DNA of 64,000 nt, taken from NCBI RefSeq assembly GCF_000757725.1, contig NZ_JJMU01000054.1, positions 1 through 64,000 of the forward strand, given 5' to 3'. The translations under genes were made by a program, and so were the position numbers. The notes beneath the pieces are model-generated. The model was given only the letters and a program-made list of their open reading frames with translations. It was not told the DNA's origin and made no database searches. The stretch is from Sphingobacterium deserti. GTDB lineage: Bacteria; Bacteroidota; Bacteroidia; Sphingobacteriales; Sphingobacteriaceae. This document shows, piece after piece, positions 9,701 to 17,508 of the stretch; position 1 is the first letter of the stretch, and the number at the start of each line of letters is the position of its first letter.

Positions 9701-10181
9701 TCCTGACGCGAAATTTGGAAAGAATCTGTATACCAAGGCGGAATATGCTGATTTTGTATATCGTTTTGATTTCAAGCTGACACCGGGTGCCAATAATGGC
9801 GTAGGCATACGCACACCAATAGAAGGTGACGCCGCGTATGTAGGTACAGAAATTCAGATTCTGGACAATGATGCGGATGTGTATAAGAATCTTAAACCGT
9901 ATCAATATCATGGTTCTGCCTATGGCATTATACCTGCCAAGCGCACGGCGATGAAACCGATAGGAGAATGGAATAGTCAAGAGATCCGGGTGCAAGGAAA
10001 CAAGATCAAAGTGACCTTGAATGGTGTCGAGATTTTAAACGGCGATCTAGCCGAAGCTTCCAAAAACGGAACGTTGGATGGTAAAAATCATCCTGGCCTG
10101 AAGAATACAAAAGGTCATATTGGCTTTCTGGGTCATGGCTCGGAAGTGTTTTTACGCAATATTCGTATACAACGGTTGTAA
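6789..10181 (+). CDS. Secreted HEAT-repeat protein with two C-terminal DUF1080 (3-keto-disaccharide hydrolase) domains
   Basis: A 1130-residue exported protein. A signal peptide (about residues 1-20, ending AYAQ) is followed by a long Ala/Leu/Lys-rich alpha-helical stretch to about 720 with HEAT-like repeats. Two DUF1080/3keto-disac_hyd domains follow, starting near 724 (FVSIFNGKDLTGWKG) and 941 (FEMLFDGTNLDKW); each has the WYRDIYVKEL-type or FLRNIRIQRL-type C-terminal strand. This Pfam family includes enzymes cleaving 3-keto-glycosides. The HEAT part may be scaffold or surface binding. It follows the Gfo/Idh/MocA gene by 12 bases and ends at a strong hairpin terminator, so the operon ends here. 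Confidence 0.87.
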   Translation: MKNIFNTLSALLLLQVAAYAQQPANRTSVTKIADVLAQQPAEEQSKFLAAMKELEGFTADDIANLLSGMKGNSIENVPITYAANSYAFYVMQEGKESLRAQFSQGLVQALERLQDKEHKAFVLQLMKQASKDEAIAAIVPYLKDEYLVDKAALALNGVRTPQAVKALSSALNAVSSEKITIAIVSALGDLRSKADEDAIIATLKKYDDENFQRGVYTALSKIAGAKSAPVFLNKLKAVNYSFDKTNVGGLTLDYAHNLLREGNQRLALSVANTVMKGAATQGSATLQAGALGLLVEINPAKAKKQLLKAALSENALYRSTALSLLREKPSAADAKKLVTALKSASPDVQESIFLYLAKNGDNSNVSSLKDRVSTIKDTRAKIAALNAMSSLSDTQNAAQLIGEIKASDEATVQAISALLLSSKDPQTVPLITKALPSADVKTQLVLLDILSKRTDASASKAVLPLVSSTDAQVKEAALKALPTVAQPDDFDTLVQLLSAAPEADAAHLQKALVMVLNASDDKDAKIQRLAANISRSAAPSAANYFPVFAGVGGAEAMRAVQNYLPNDGLKAQAQQSLAAWSDPEVLPVLIELSRKEKGNNFATLFAGLVKQINASDHTAAQKTLYLKDAFAQAQNAAQKKQVLSSLQATETYQAMMFASLFLDDAELKGAATNTAMNIAMDNPDFTGTDVRNILEKAMANLSGSESSYLREAIVRHLAEMPKTQGFVSIFNGKDLTGWKGLVDDPIKRSKMSAKVLAERQTAADKKMRESWKAVNGDLVFSGHGDNIATVKQYGDFEMLVDWKLDPNGKEPDAGVYLRGTPQVQIWDISRTNVGAQVGSGGLYNNSKNPKDPLKVADNALGEWNTFKIRMQGEKVSVWLNGELVVDSVTLENYWDRSQPIFPMEQIELQAHGSQVWYRDIYVKELPRKEKYSLSDTEKKEGFEMLFDGTNLDKWTETSAYEINPEGFIRANPDAKFGKNLYTKAEYADFVYRFDFKLTPGANNGVGIRTPIEGDAAYVGTEIQILDNDADVYKNLKPYQYHGSAYGIIPAKRTAMKPIGEWNSQEIRVQGNKIKVTLNGVEILNGDLAEASKNGTLDGKNHPGLKNTKGHIGFLGHGSEVFLRNIRIQRL

Positions 10182-10205
10182 TACGGATTAACGGTTTTGC
10201 AACTA

Positions 10206-10238
10206 AAAAGAGCGAGGGCGGTTGTTCCTCGCTCTTTT
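10206..10238 (+). terminator. Hairpin terminator after the DUF1080 gene
   Basis: A perfect 12-base inverted repeat, AAAAGAGCGAGG (10206-10217) and CCTCGCTCTTTT (10227-10238), with a nine-base loop and the T-run at the end of the right arm. It lies 24 bases after the stop codon. Confidence 0.9.
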
Positions 10239-10384
10239 GCGTGATGGGGTAATGCGTATTGGGACAGAATGATTAAATAGTATTTAGTACTTAGTATTTA
10301 AAAACGTAGCATTAAAAAATAATTGCACATCCTTCCTTAACAAAAATGTCGCATCGAAAGCTTTGCAATGTGTGAAAATTTGCC

Positions 10385-10695
10385 ATCGCACAAACCTTCC
10401 CTGCAAAGGTTTCAAGCGACGGGGTTTTGATTACTTTTGCCCTACAAAAGTAATGCCCTGTCCTGGCAAAGGACGGAAGGGGCGTGCGACGGACAACCGT
10501 TTGAACAAACCTTCCCTGCAAAGGTTTCAAGCGACGGGGTTTTGAATACCTTTTGCCCTTCAAAAGTATTTGCCTTGCCTTGCCGCGGCATGCGGCGGAA
10601 GGGGTGTGCGATGGACAAACCTTTTAAATAAACCTTCACCCTACAAAGTAATGCCCTGTCCTGGCAAAGGACGAAGGGGACGTGCGATGGACAAA
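10385..10695. repeat. Two and a half copies of a hairpin-rich intergenic repeat, period about 115 bases
   Basis: AAACCTTCCCTGCAAAGG starts a unit at 10392 and again at 10507; a partial third unit begins near 10629. Each full unit can fold three stems: AAACCTT/AAGGTTT (10392-10412), ATTACTTTT/AAAAGTAAT (10430-10454, nine pairs, seven-base loop), and GTCCT/AGGAC (10460-10474). In the second unit the third stem has changed to GCCGC/GCGGC with compensating arms, and the second has a bulge. Unit ends carry GTGCGAYGGACAA. Short ORFs across it are frame coincidences. It fills most of the 551-base gap between the DUF1080 and multicopper oxidase genes. No mobile-element gene is nearby; it is probably an interspersed repeat family of this genome. 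Confidence 0.75.
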
Positions 10696-10732
10696 ATGCT
10701 TACAAGCAAATCATTACTTTACAAAAGTTAAG

Positions 10733-13006
10733 TTAGTAGTTGAGAGCCAAGCCAACTCCAAATCCCATATCGCTATCATAGTGTGTGCGTATGCCCATAT
10801 TCTTGTGAAGAATGTACCGAAGGTCTACCATATATTCACGGTCTGTATTCACCATAAATCCAGCGCGTACCCTTCTAGAAATAGGAATATCTTCACGCAT
10901 GAGAGCGAAGCGAACAATGCCGTCATGATAAACTTCTGCCTGCAGGTTTATCAACAGCGGCAACGTGTACATCACCCCAAGACTAAATGCTCCACGGTCG
11001 TCTTTTTTATTAGTTTGGCCGAAGATGTTGGTTTCGTGCTCGTCCATTCCGAGCCTTCTATAGCGCCAGTCGAAACCCACAAACGGCATCAACCATTGCA
11101 TTTTGCCAATGTAACGTCCGACATGCGTTTCTACCTCGTAGCCGTGCATGTCATTGTAGCCCAGTCTCCATTCCGTTCCGACGCTCCATCGTGCATTTTG
11201 CAACATGGCGGAACCATCGTTTCCATTGGTAGCAAAGTCGTTATCAGCCATGAAATGCCACATATTGCTTTCCCGTTGCAACATTTTGTATGATCTATCT
11301 GGATTTGGAAGCAACGGGTTTTCGTAATCACCTACCTTAAAAACGCGGTTCATTCCAGCCATCATGTGGTATAGAATATGGCAATGGAAAAACCAATCGC
11401 CGTCCCTGCTAGCAGCAAACTCGATGACATTGGTCTCCATGGGCATAATGTCCAACACGTTTTTCATGGGCGAGTAATCACCGTTTTCGTTCAACACCCT
11501 AAAATCAAAACCATGCAAATGCATGGGATGTCGCATCATCGAATTATTGTAAAGCGTGATGCGAAGAATCTCCCCCTTCTTAATCTGGATTTTATCCGAC
11601 TCTGATAAAACGTGATTATCCATACTCCACACATAACGATTCATATTTCCAGTTAGCTCGAAGTGCAATGCTTTCACCGGCGCTGTGCTATCTAGTAGCG
11701 TCGAATGCGTGGCGCGAAGCATATTGTAGTTTAAGGTAACTTTCCCTGTGCTCGTTCCAGACCTATGTTGATGATGGTCGTGGCCTTGATGAGGATCGGT
11801 ATGGCCAGCATGCTCGTCCGTGGCGTCAGGGGATGAAGCGTGCTCGGCCGATTTCTGTTGTTCTGGATACATCACCGCATTCATATCCATTTTTTGCAAG
11901 CTCATATCCATCCCCATGTCATTCATGTCGCCATTCATCTTCATCATGTCGTTCATCATCTTCATGCCTTCGAAATATTGCAATCGAGGTAAACGACTGG
12001 TGAGTTGCTTGATACCTTTCCCAAGGAATAGAGAGGCCGAGCCCGTTCTATCTTCGGCAGTAGCCAACAGTTCATAAGCCGTGTTTGCTGCGGGAATTTC
12101 CACAACAATATCGTAACTTTCCGATACCCCAATAATGAGCTTGTCGACAGCAACAGGTTCCACATCGTTACCATCTGTCGCAACAACGGTCATTTTTTTG
12201 CCTGCGTAGGTTAACCAAAAATAGCTGGATGCTCCGCCGTTTGCGATACGCAACCGAACCTTATCGCCCGGCTTAAACTGTGAAAGCTGTTGCTCTGCGT
12301 GTCCATTGATTAGAAACTGCTCATAATAGACATCGCTTACATCCATGGCCTCCATGCGTTTCCATTCGTTTGTCAGCTTTGTCTTGAAACGCTTTGCTGC
12401 AATAGCTTCTGCATAACTTTGCACGGTATTCTTTTTAATGCTAAACCAATCGTTACCCGTATGCAATAGCCTATCGACCGTGTGCGGATTCATATTGGTC
12501 CATTCGCTGAGCACGACGGAGACGCTTGGCAGATCATCAATTCCTTTTCGGAATGTTGTATCGCTCTGCCGCTTATTGAAAACCATAGATCCGTACATGC
12601 CTATCTGTTCCTGTAATCCCGAATGGCTATGGTACCAATACGTCCCATTTTGCATAATAGGGAATTGATAGGTATGCGTGGTGCCAGCAGCTATGGGCTG
12701 CTGGGTCAAATGAGGCACGCCATCTTCCTTGTTTGGTAGCCATACGCCATGCCAATGCAGGGAAATGCTCTCGTTGAGTAAGTTGTGCACAATTATTTCC
12801 GCGGTGTCGCCTTCGGTGAAGGTAAGCGTGGGCATAGGGATTTCTCCGTTTACGGCAATAGCCCGCTTTTCCTTGCCAGCGAAATTTACCAATGTATCTT
12901 TCACATACAACTCATAGCGAACTGTTTGTTGCCCATAAACAGTAAAGCCTACGCAAAAATATAGGAGTAGCAGCAGCCACCTCGCTGTGCTTGAAATGTT
13001 CCACAT
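10733..13006 (-). CDS. Multicopper oxidase (CopA-like) with a C-terminal beta-barrel-like extension
   Basis: Exported copper oxidase, probably detoxifying Cu(I). A signal peptide (ending TVYGQ, about 25) is followed by cupredoxin domains with all four copper motifs: HWHG at 84-87, HSH at 126-128, HPMHLHG at 493-499 and HCHILYHMMAGM at 541-552. A Met-rich tract (about 348-380, MMNDMMKMNGDMNDMGMDM) and a His-rich tract (about 399-414) resemble copper-binding inserts of CopA/PcoA. Residues 600-757 are alternating-strand sequence ending in an aromatic, like an outer-membrane barrel and possibly a fused CopB-like part. The ATG at 13006 is chosen because it lies eight bases after the upstream stop and begins a clean signal peptide; the frame opens further to 13042. 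Confidence 0.88.
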   Translation of the reverse strand: MWNISSTARWLLLLLYFCVGFTVYGQQTVRYELYVKDTLVNFAGKEKRAIAVNGEIPMPTLTFTEGDTAEIIVHNLLNESISLHWHGVWLPNKEDGVPHLTQQPIAAGTTHTYQFPIMQNGTYWYHSHSGLQEQIGMYGSMVFNKRQSDTTFRKGIDDLPSVSVVLSEWTNMNPHTVDRLLHTGNDWFSIKKNTVQSYAEAIAAKRFKTKLTNEWKRMEAMDVSDVYYEQFLINGHAEQQLSQFKPGDKVRLRIANGGASSYFWLTYAGKKMTVVATDGNDVEPVAVDKLIIGVSESYDIVVEIPAANTAYELLATAEDRTGSASLFLGKGIKQLTSRLPRLQYFEGMKMMNDMMKMNGDMNDMGMDMSLQKMDMNAVMYPEQQKSAEHASSPDATDEHAGHTDPHQGHDHHQHRSGTSTGKVTLNYNMLRATHSTLLDSTAPVKALHFELTGNMNRYVWSMDNHVLSESDKIQIKKGEILRITLYNNSMMRHPMHLHGFDFRVLNENGDYSPMKNVLDIMPMETNVIEFAASRDGDWFFHCHILYHMMAGMNRVFKVGDYENPLLPNPDRSYKMLQRESNMWHFMADNDFATNGNDGSAMLQNARWSVGTEWRLGYNDMHGYEVETHVGRYIGKMQWLMPFVGFDWRYRRLGMDEHETNIFGQTNKKDDRGAFSLGVMYTLPLLINLQAEVYHDGIVRFALMREDIPISRRVRAGFMVNTDREYMVDLRYILHKNMGIRTHYDSDMGFGVGLALNY

Positions 13007-13014
13007 AATATTCC

Positions 13015-13893
13015 CTATAACGTATCTACTGTTTTTCCGCAACTAAGCATTTCTGATCCGTAGTATGGATTTTCTATTGCGCTTTTCTCGCTTATCCAAT
13101 AAGCGCCCTTCCCATCATTGTACATAGGACAAAACTGGTAATACAGCGCGCCAGATGCTTTATCTGCTTTTAGCAGTTTGTAAAATGAGCTGGAAATCTT
13201 CGCAAATTCTTGCCGTTGTTGATCCATAGATTTTGCAGCTTGGAAAGCTTGAAGCGTCTGGTTAAGATGCTTACTCTCGGTATTCCAAATAGCTGTTTCG
13301 ATGCTGGGTAACTTTTTGCTATTTAGCGCTTGCAGAGCTTCGCTTAGTTCTTTAGCGGCCATGACAGCCTCTTCTTTGTTTGCCTCAACCAGTGCGTTTT
13401 TAACCTCTAAATAGGGTGTGATGAGTTTACCCAAACCGGAGGCTGGGCTATGTGCAGCATGGTTTTCATCCGTCGCGTTGGAAGCTATCTTGCGTCCCTC
13501 ATGTTTGTGTTCAGGTGTATGTTCTGCATCGGCTGTCGCTGTGTCTTCGGTTTTTTTGCTGCGTTCATATTGGCAACAATCATGTAGTGCGCTATATGCT
13601 TCGTCGGGTGCTAGATAACGTTCATTGTCATAGCCGGAAAGTGCAATCCGTTTTAAAATCGCATCCTCATTTGTTTTGGTACCGTCGAAAGTAATGGATG
13701 CTTTACCGTTTTTGCTGTTCCAAATGACGGCGGCCTCATTTTCTTTATTGCCAGCCTTTTCGATGTTTGATTTGCACATGCCGCAGTTACCATTGATGTC
13801 AACGGTAACCAGCTTGCTGTTCCTAATTTGTGCGAATGTTGTGTGCGATAATAGCATTATTGCTACTATCCCTATATATGCGGATAATTTCAT
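13015..13893 (-). CDS. Periplasmic HMA-like and DUF3347 domain copper-binding protein
   Basis: A signal peptide (MKLSAYIGIVAIMLLSHTTFAQ) precedes a heavy-metal-associated fold with GNCGMC (CxxC at 37 and 40). After a His-containing linker comes a DUF3347 domain whose ending, FCPMYNDGKGAYWISE then NPYYGSEMLSCG, has the conserved Cys/Met residues of this copper-linked family (also at the C-terminus of some CusB-type adaptors). The ATG at 13893 is preferred over the longer frame to 13965 because it starts the signal peptide. The stop is eight bases before the multicopper oxidase start, so the two are co-transcribed and presumably the protein hands copper to, or scavenges it for, the oxidase. Confidence 0.85.
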   Translation of the reverse strand: MKLSAYIGIVAIMLLSHTTFAQIRNSKLVTVDINGNCGMCKSNIEKAGNKENEAAVIWNSKNGKASITFDGTKTNEDAILKRIALSGYDNERYLAPDEAYSALHDCCQYERSKKTEDTATADAEHTPEHKHEGRKIASNATDENHAAHSPASGLGKLITPYLEVKNALVEANKEEAVMAAKELSEALQALNSKKLPSIETAIWNTESKHLNQTLQAFQAAKSMDQQRQEFAKISSSFYKLLKADKASGALYYQFCPMYNDGKGAYWISEKSAIENPYYGSEMLSCGKTVDTL

Positions 13894-13993
13894 GATATAT
13901 ACGAAATAAAATGTAAAAAAATCGTTTGCGTGAACCTGTTGCATACATGCTGAATGATACAACAAGACGTACCTATGGCTAGGCTACGAAAAT

Positions 13994-14365
13994 TTATGCT
14001 ATTTTAGGAAGTAACCAAGTTGCTGCAAATCCAGACTTAGGTGCGGCTGTAGAAGCTGTAGGATAATGTGCAGGAACAAGTATTGCAATATGGTTTTCGA
14101 CTGCTGAAAAAGACGTTATAAACATGGGTGTTTTAACGATCGGACAATGACAAGATGCATCGTTTGCACAGTTGTCTTTATTTCCTTTGGCATCGTCTGT
14201 GTAATCCGTGCAGCAGTCCTTTGTTAATTCTTTATCAGCTTTTTGATCTTCATCGCAACAGGACATAGAGGCATGCGTATCTGCTTCTTCGCACGCGAAA
14301 GAAGCGACAGGCTGTAAGAGTAAGCCCATCAGGAAAACCGATATGTATATAAGCCGTTGCAGCAT
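13994..14365 (-). CDS. Small secreted Cys-rich protein of the copper locus
   Basis: A 123-residue protein with a signal peptide (MLQRLIYISVFLMGLLLQPVASFA) and eight cysteines early in the mature part, arranged as C, CC, CC, C, CHC among many Asp and Lys residues. The family was not recognised. Cys and His density and the position directly before the HMA-DUF3347 and multicopper oxidase genes on the same strand suggest metal binding, by inference only. The ATG at 14365 is chosen for the signal peptide; the frame extends to 14488 but would then overlap the Pr6Pr gene. Confidence 0.65.
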   Translation of the reverse strand: MLQRLIYISVFLMGLLLQPVASFACEEADTHASMSCCDEDQKADKELTKDCCTDYTDDAKGNKDNCANDASCHCPIVKTPMFITSFSAVENHIAILVPAHYPTASTAAPKSGFAATWLLPKIA

Positions 14366-14432
14366 AGTAAGAAAACAAAAGTAACGATTTTTTTGTAGAT
14401 GTTCAAAACGACAATATTTTGATTGCGGCGTT

Positions 14433-15077
14433 TCACTGCTGCTGAACGTTTGGTCTTGCCAATCGCTGAATTGTTTTTCCGATGACAATAAGGAGAGTGA
14501 GCATCAAGATCGTGACTAGCGCTATCAGCCCGATGTTTATTGCGGTTTGAGTAAGACCAATGTGCTTCATATTTAGAAACGGATAAGGGTAGAAGCCTGA
14601 AGTATACCCGCGACCCAATGCGAATAGGAGATATCCAACAGGGTATAATAGCCAGTTGTATACCGACTTCCATCCGAGATTCTGGTGCTTTATTGTCCCT
14701 ATCCAATATGCCAACATAAAAAGCGGGATAACGGCGTGCAAGAGTTGATCAACAAGAAGACTTAATCCGGTAGGTTGCCAAAGATCTTTCAGTAGTGCCT
14801 GGTAGATGATTCCAACGATTAATATGCAAGTTGTAATTGCTGTTGCAGCCCCGCTGCTGCGTAAACTATTTCGCCAGCCCGTGTTTTTGGGAAACGCTAT
14901 AGCGGTAAAGTAGCATGCTACTAAAAGATTTGTCGTAATGGTGAAATAGCTGAAAAACCGAATAATTGACTCCATTAACGAAACCTCGCGATTCAAAAGC
15001 ATAAGCGCAAACTGTGCGAGGATGGCAAACCAGCTCAAACACATGCCAGCACTTGCTAACTTCTTCTTAATGCCCAT
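14433..15077 (-). CDS. Pr6Pr-family integral membrane protein
   Basis: A 214-residue protein with about six hydrophobic segments and the family pattern FSYFTITTNLLVACYF near residues 42-58, LLHAVIPLFML, and YPFLNMKHIG with a Gly/Tyr-rich loop. Pr6Pr members (related to the FAR-17a/AIG1 group) are predicted membrane proteins of unknown biochemistry. It lies 67 bases upstream of the Cys-rich copper gene on the same strand. It may be the first gene of that transcript, but nothing in it points to metals. A strong hairpin separates it from the enolase-superfamily gene upstream. Confidence 0.8.
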   Translation of the reverse strand: MGIKKKLASAGMCLSWFAILAQFALMLLNREVSLMESIIRFFSYFTITTNLLVACYFTAIAFPKNTGWRNSLRSSGAATAITTCILIVGIIYQALLKDLWQPTGLSLLVDQLLHAVIPLFMLAYWIGTIKHQNLGWKSVYNWLLYPVGYLLFALGRGYTSGFYPYPFLNMKHIGLTQTAINIGLIALVTILMLTLLIVIGKTIQRLARPNVQQQ

Positions 15078-15131
15078 TGTTAGCGTATAAAGTAAAACTG
15101 ATTTAAGATAGGTATTATAAAGCTAACTAAT

Positions 15132-15176
15132 AAGTATTGAGGCATTTTACTTGATAGCAAAATAACCTCAATACTT
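15132..15176. terminator. Hairpin between the enolase-superfamily gene and the Pr6Pr gene
   Basis: AAGTATTGAGG (15132-15142) and CCTCAATACTT (15166-15176) form an 11-base stem, and ATTTT/AAAAT inside can extend it. It lies 20 bases past the stop of the minus-strand enolase-superfamily gene, so it most likely terminates that transcript and insulates the copper operon. Confidence 0.75.
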
Positions 15177-15195
15177 TTGTTATATGCTTTTTGCA

Positions 15196-16398
15196 CTATA
15201 CCTTTTTGAGTAGCTTCATGCCGAAGCCAGGGCTGCTGGGCGGGGTGAGCTTGCCTTCCTGCAGCTTGTATCCTGACAAGTCAACGTCGTCTGACACACT
15301 GCTTACGCCCTCGATGGTGGCTGTGTTGCCGAGTCCGCCCGATAAATGGGCGGTGTAGTAGGTTTTAAGGAGCGAGCCCCAAGCGTGCGGAGAGGCTTGT
15401 GCACCCATTCGTTTCAGCTCAGGCATTAATTTCCGCCAGTTGGTAAAGCCTAAACCCTCAATATCTGTTAAATGCACGTCAAGAAGTTTTTTCTCAATTA
15501 GTTCTTTAAGCTGTCGTTGGTCTGGGTCTGCCTCGCCGTCGGCCAACAAGGTTTTTATATTTTCTTTCTTTAACCAAGCTCTTAACTTAGTGTAGTCAGC
15601 GACTGTTTCGTGGAAAGGTTCCTCAATCCAGAATAAATTGATACCAGCGATACCTTGTAAATACTCCGTAAATCGATCTACGGTGAACCCATTGTTCCCG
15701 TCCACAAGAATTTTGCAGTCCGGAAATGCTGCTGCGACCTGCTTCGTCACTTCGATATCTCTTTTTAACCCTTCATCGGGTGACATCCAACGATGGCCAC
15801 GGCCTATTTTGAGTTTGAACTGCCGATAGCCTAAATCATAGTCTTGTTTACATTCCTCCACAATTTTCCCTACACCAGCTGGCTTCTCTTTCGGTTCTAA
15901 ATCATCGAAATATAACATACCACTGTAGCAGTCATGAATAATCGGACTTTCCCGACCGAGCAAAGCGAATACCGGCTTATTCAAGATAACGCCTGCCAGA
16001 TCATGCAAAGCGATATCAAATGGAATGTATTTCGCTGCTGTGAGCCCGATGTTAGTTTGAAATACATCAGCAACCGATTTGCCTAAAAGCTCTTTTGCCA
16101 AAGGCTCCGCTTCTTTGCGTGACCCGCGGAGTGATGCCCATCCCATCGCACCCTTATCGGTATGTATGGTACAGATGTCTACCTGCGGGCCATGTCCGTG
16201 AAGATCTAAACGGGCATTTTTTCCGACCAGACGGGGATAGCGGAGCTGCACATTTGAAAATCGGATGTCTTTGATGCGGTGGTAACCAAGTTCCTTGTCC
16301 ATGGCGGTTTTCGTTTGCATGGCAAAAAGGTCGGTACCAAACAATGTGGTGGATGCTATGCCCATGTTTAGGGCATGTAAAAATGTTCTTCTTCTCAT
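15196..16398 (-). CDS. Exported enolase-superfamily (mandelate racemase/muconate lactonizing type) enzyme
   Basis: Metal-dependent enzyme that abstracts a proton alpha to a carboxylate. The N-terminus RRRTFLHALNMGIAST resembles a Tat signal, so the protein is probably periplasmic. The barrel carries the KxK motif in FKLKIGRG (196, 198), metal ligands in LVDGNNGF (D234), WIEEPF (E260) and LADGEAD (about 289-291), and SPHAWGS with His 339. These fit the mandelate racemase subgroup, acting on sugar acids or related hydroxy acids as dehydratase or epimerase; which one cannot be decided. It neighbours the carbohydrate locus, which suggests an acidic-sugar substrate. Confidence 0.8.
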   Translation of the reverse strand: MRRRTFLHALNMGIASTTLFGTDLFAMQTKTAMDKELGYHRIKDIRFSNVQLRYPRLVGKNARLDLHGHGPQVDICTIHTDKGAMGWASLRGSRKEAEPLAKELLGKSVADVFQTNIGLTAAKYIPFDIALHDLAGVILNKPVFALLGRESPIIHDCYSGMLYFDDLEPKEKPAGVGKIVEECKQDYDLGYRQFKLKIGRGHRWMSPDEGLKRDIEVTKQVAAAFPDCKILVDGNNGFTVDRFTEYLQGIAGINLFWIEEPFHETVADYTKLRAWLKKENIKTLLADGEADPDQRQLKELIEKKLLDVHLTDIEGLGFTNWRKLMPELKRMGAQASPHAWGSLLKTYYTAHLSGGLGNTATIEGVSSVSDDVDLSGYKLQEGKLTPPSSPGFGMKLLKKV

Positions 16399-16569
16399 AG
16401 GTGGTTTATTTTGTGGTTAGGATGAGTGCTCACCAACAATTAATACTAAAACGTTTAACTACTTGTGCTAATATAAACATATTTTGTATTAAATTCGATA
16501 ACTGCATGAGAGTGAGTAGCTTTTTCTGCATAATTTTTTGTGATGAGGATAGTAGGTGATGGCTGAATC

Positions 16570-17376
16570 TTAAAAAGGATTTTTTGAAGACGCTCTTTTT
16601 GTTAGTTGGTTTCTTCGGTACGTTTTCGGACTGATACCAAATTCCCGGATGAAATTTCGAACAAAGTGCGAGGGTGAACTAAACCCAACCATATTGGATA
16701 TCTCGTATATCTTGTGGCTGCTCTGAAGCAAAAGTTCCGCACCTTTTTTGAGGCGTGCCATGTTTATTAGCTCCTTCGGCGATAAACTTGAAAGCAACTT
16801 GATGCGGCGGAAGAGTGTGGGTCTGCTGATATGCATACAAGCAGCCAAATGGTCAACACATAACGTTCTTAACCCCATGTGTTCCGTAATAAAGAGATTT
16901 AGTTTATTTAAAAAATCGCTTCCAGGATTTTCTATATTATGATTTGGAACCGTCCTCGCTGGCGAATGATTGTAATGAAAACGGATATGCTGCCTATTTC
17001 TAAACAAACTATCTATGTGTGCTAAAAGAAGGTCGGGAAGGAATGGCTTTTCCAAATACACATCGGCTCCATGTTCGAGACCTTCAATTTTTGCTTTCAG
17101 CGTGTTTTTGGCCGTGAGCATAATAAAAGGAATATGCTGCAGTTGCACATCTTCTTTGACTTGTTTACATAGTTCAAACCCGTCGACTAGTGGCATCATC
17201 ACATCACTAACGATAAGATCAATTGGACTGTCATCGAGGTAGTGGATCGCTTCCATACCATCGCTTGCTTTAATAATGTAGTAACGATCGCTTAGCGCAT
17301 CTTCCAAGAATTCTATCATATCCGGATTGTCGTCAACGATCATGATGCTGTATTTGACTTTGTTGCTGTTGTGCAT
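16570..17376 (-). CDS. Orphan response regulator with receiver and AraC-type DNA-binding domain
   Basis: A receiver domain (phospho-acceptor D58 in LIVSDVMMP, K110 in LEKPF) is joined to an AraC/XylS double helix-turn-helix (LAACMHISRPTLFRRI, ISNMVGFSSPSHFVRNF, GISPKTYRRN). This is the C-terminal half of a hybrid two-component system of the Bacteroidota type, standing alone. No kinase gene is adjacent. It is clearly paralogous to the regulator at 37709-38476 (shared LTAKN, IEGLE.GAD, SRPT, PKELI and RLKK). It lies just downstream of the GH43 operon on the same strand and probably controls this carbohydrate locus, perhaps receiving phosphate from the kinase at 34515. Confidence 0.85.
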   Translation of the reverse strand: MHNSNKVKYSIMIVDDNPDMIEFLEDALSDRYYIIKASDGMEAIHYLDDSPIDLIVSDVMMPLVDGFELCKQVKEDVQLQHIPFIMLTAKNTLKAKIEGLEHGADVYLEKPFLPDLLLAHIDSLFRNRQHIRFHYNHSPARTVPNHNIENPGSDFLNKLNLFITEHMGLRTLCVDHLAACMHISRPTLFRRIKLLSSLSPKELINMARLKKGAELLLQSSHKIYEISNMVGFSSPSHFVRNFIREFGISPKTYRRNQLTKRASSKNPF

Positions 17377-17508
17377 AGCCAGGAGGCGAATTTAATGACA
17401 AATTAATTAAGCACATTATAAAGAGTAGTACCAGTAACGCACGATGTCCCCAAAGGGTACACATGCGCTACCGGTATAGATATCTTAACGGTTTTTACAA
17501 CGAGCTAC

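Noticed and set aside
10312..10639. Several short ORFs on both strands
   Set aside because: They lie in the hairpin repeat and exist in all frames because the repeat lacks stops; none has a ribosome site or family resemblance.
10385..10695. CRISPR array
   Set aside because: Repeat units are about 115 bases, contiguous and diverged, with no unique spacers and no cas genes.
10682..11293. 203-residue plus-strand ORF
   Set aside because: It is the antisense shadow of the C-terminal part of the multicopper oxidase.
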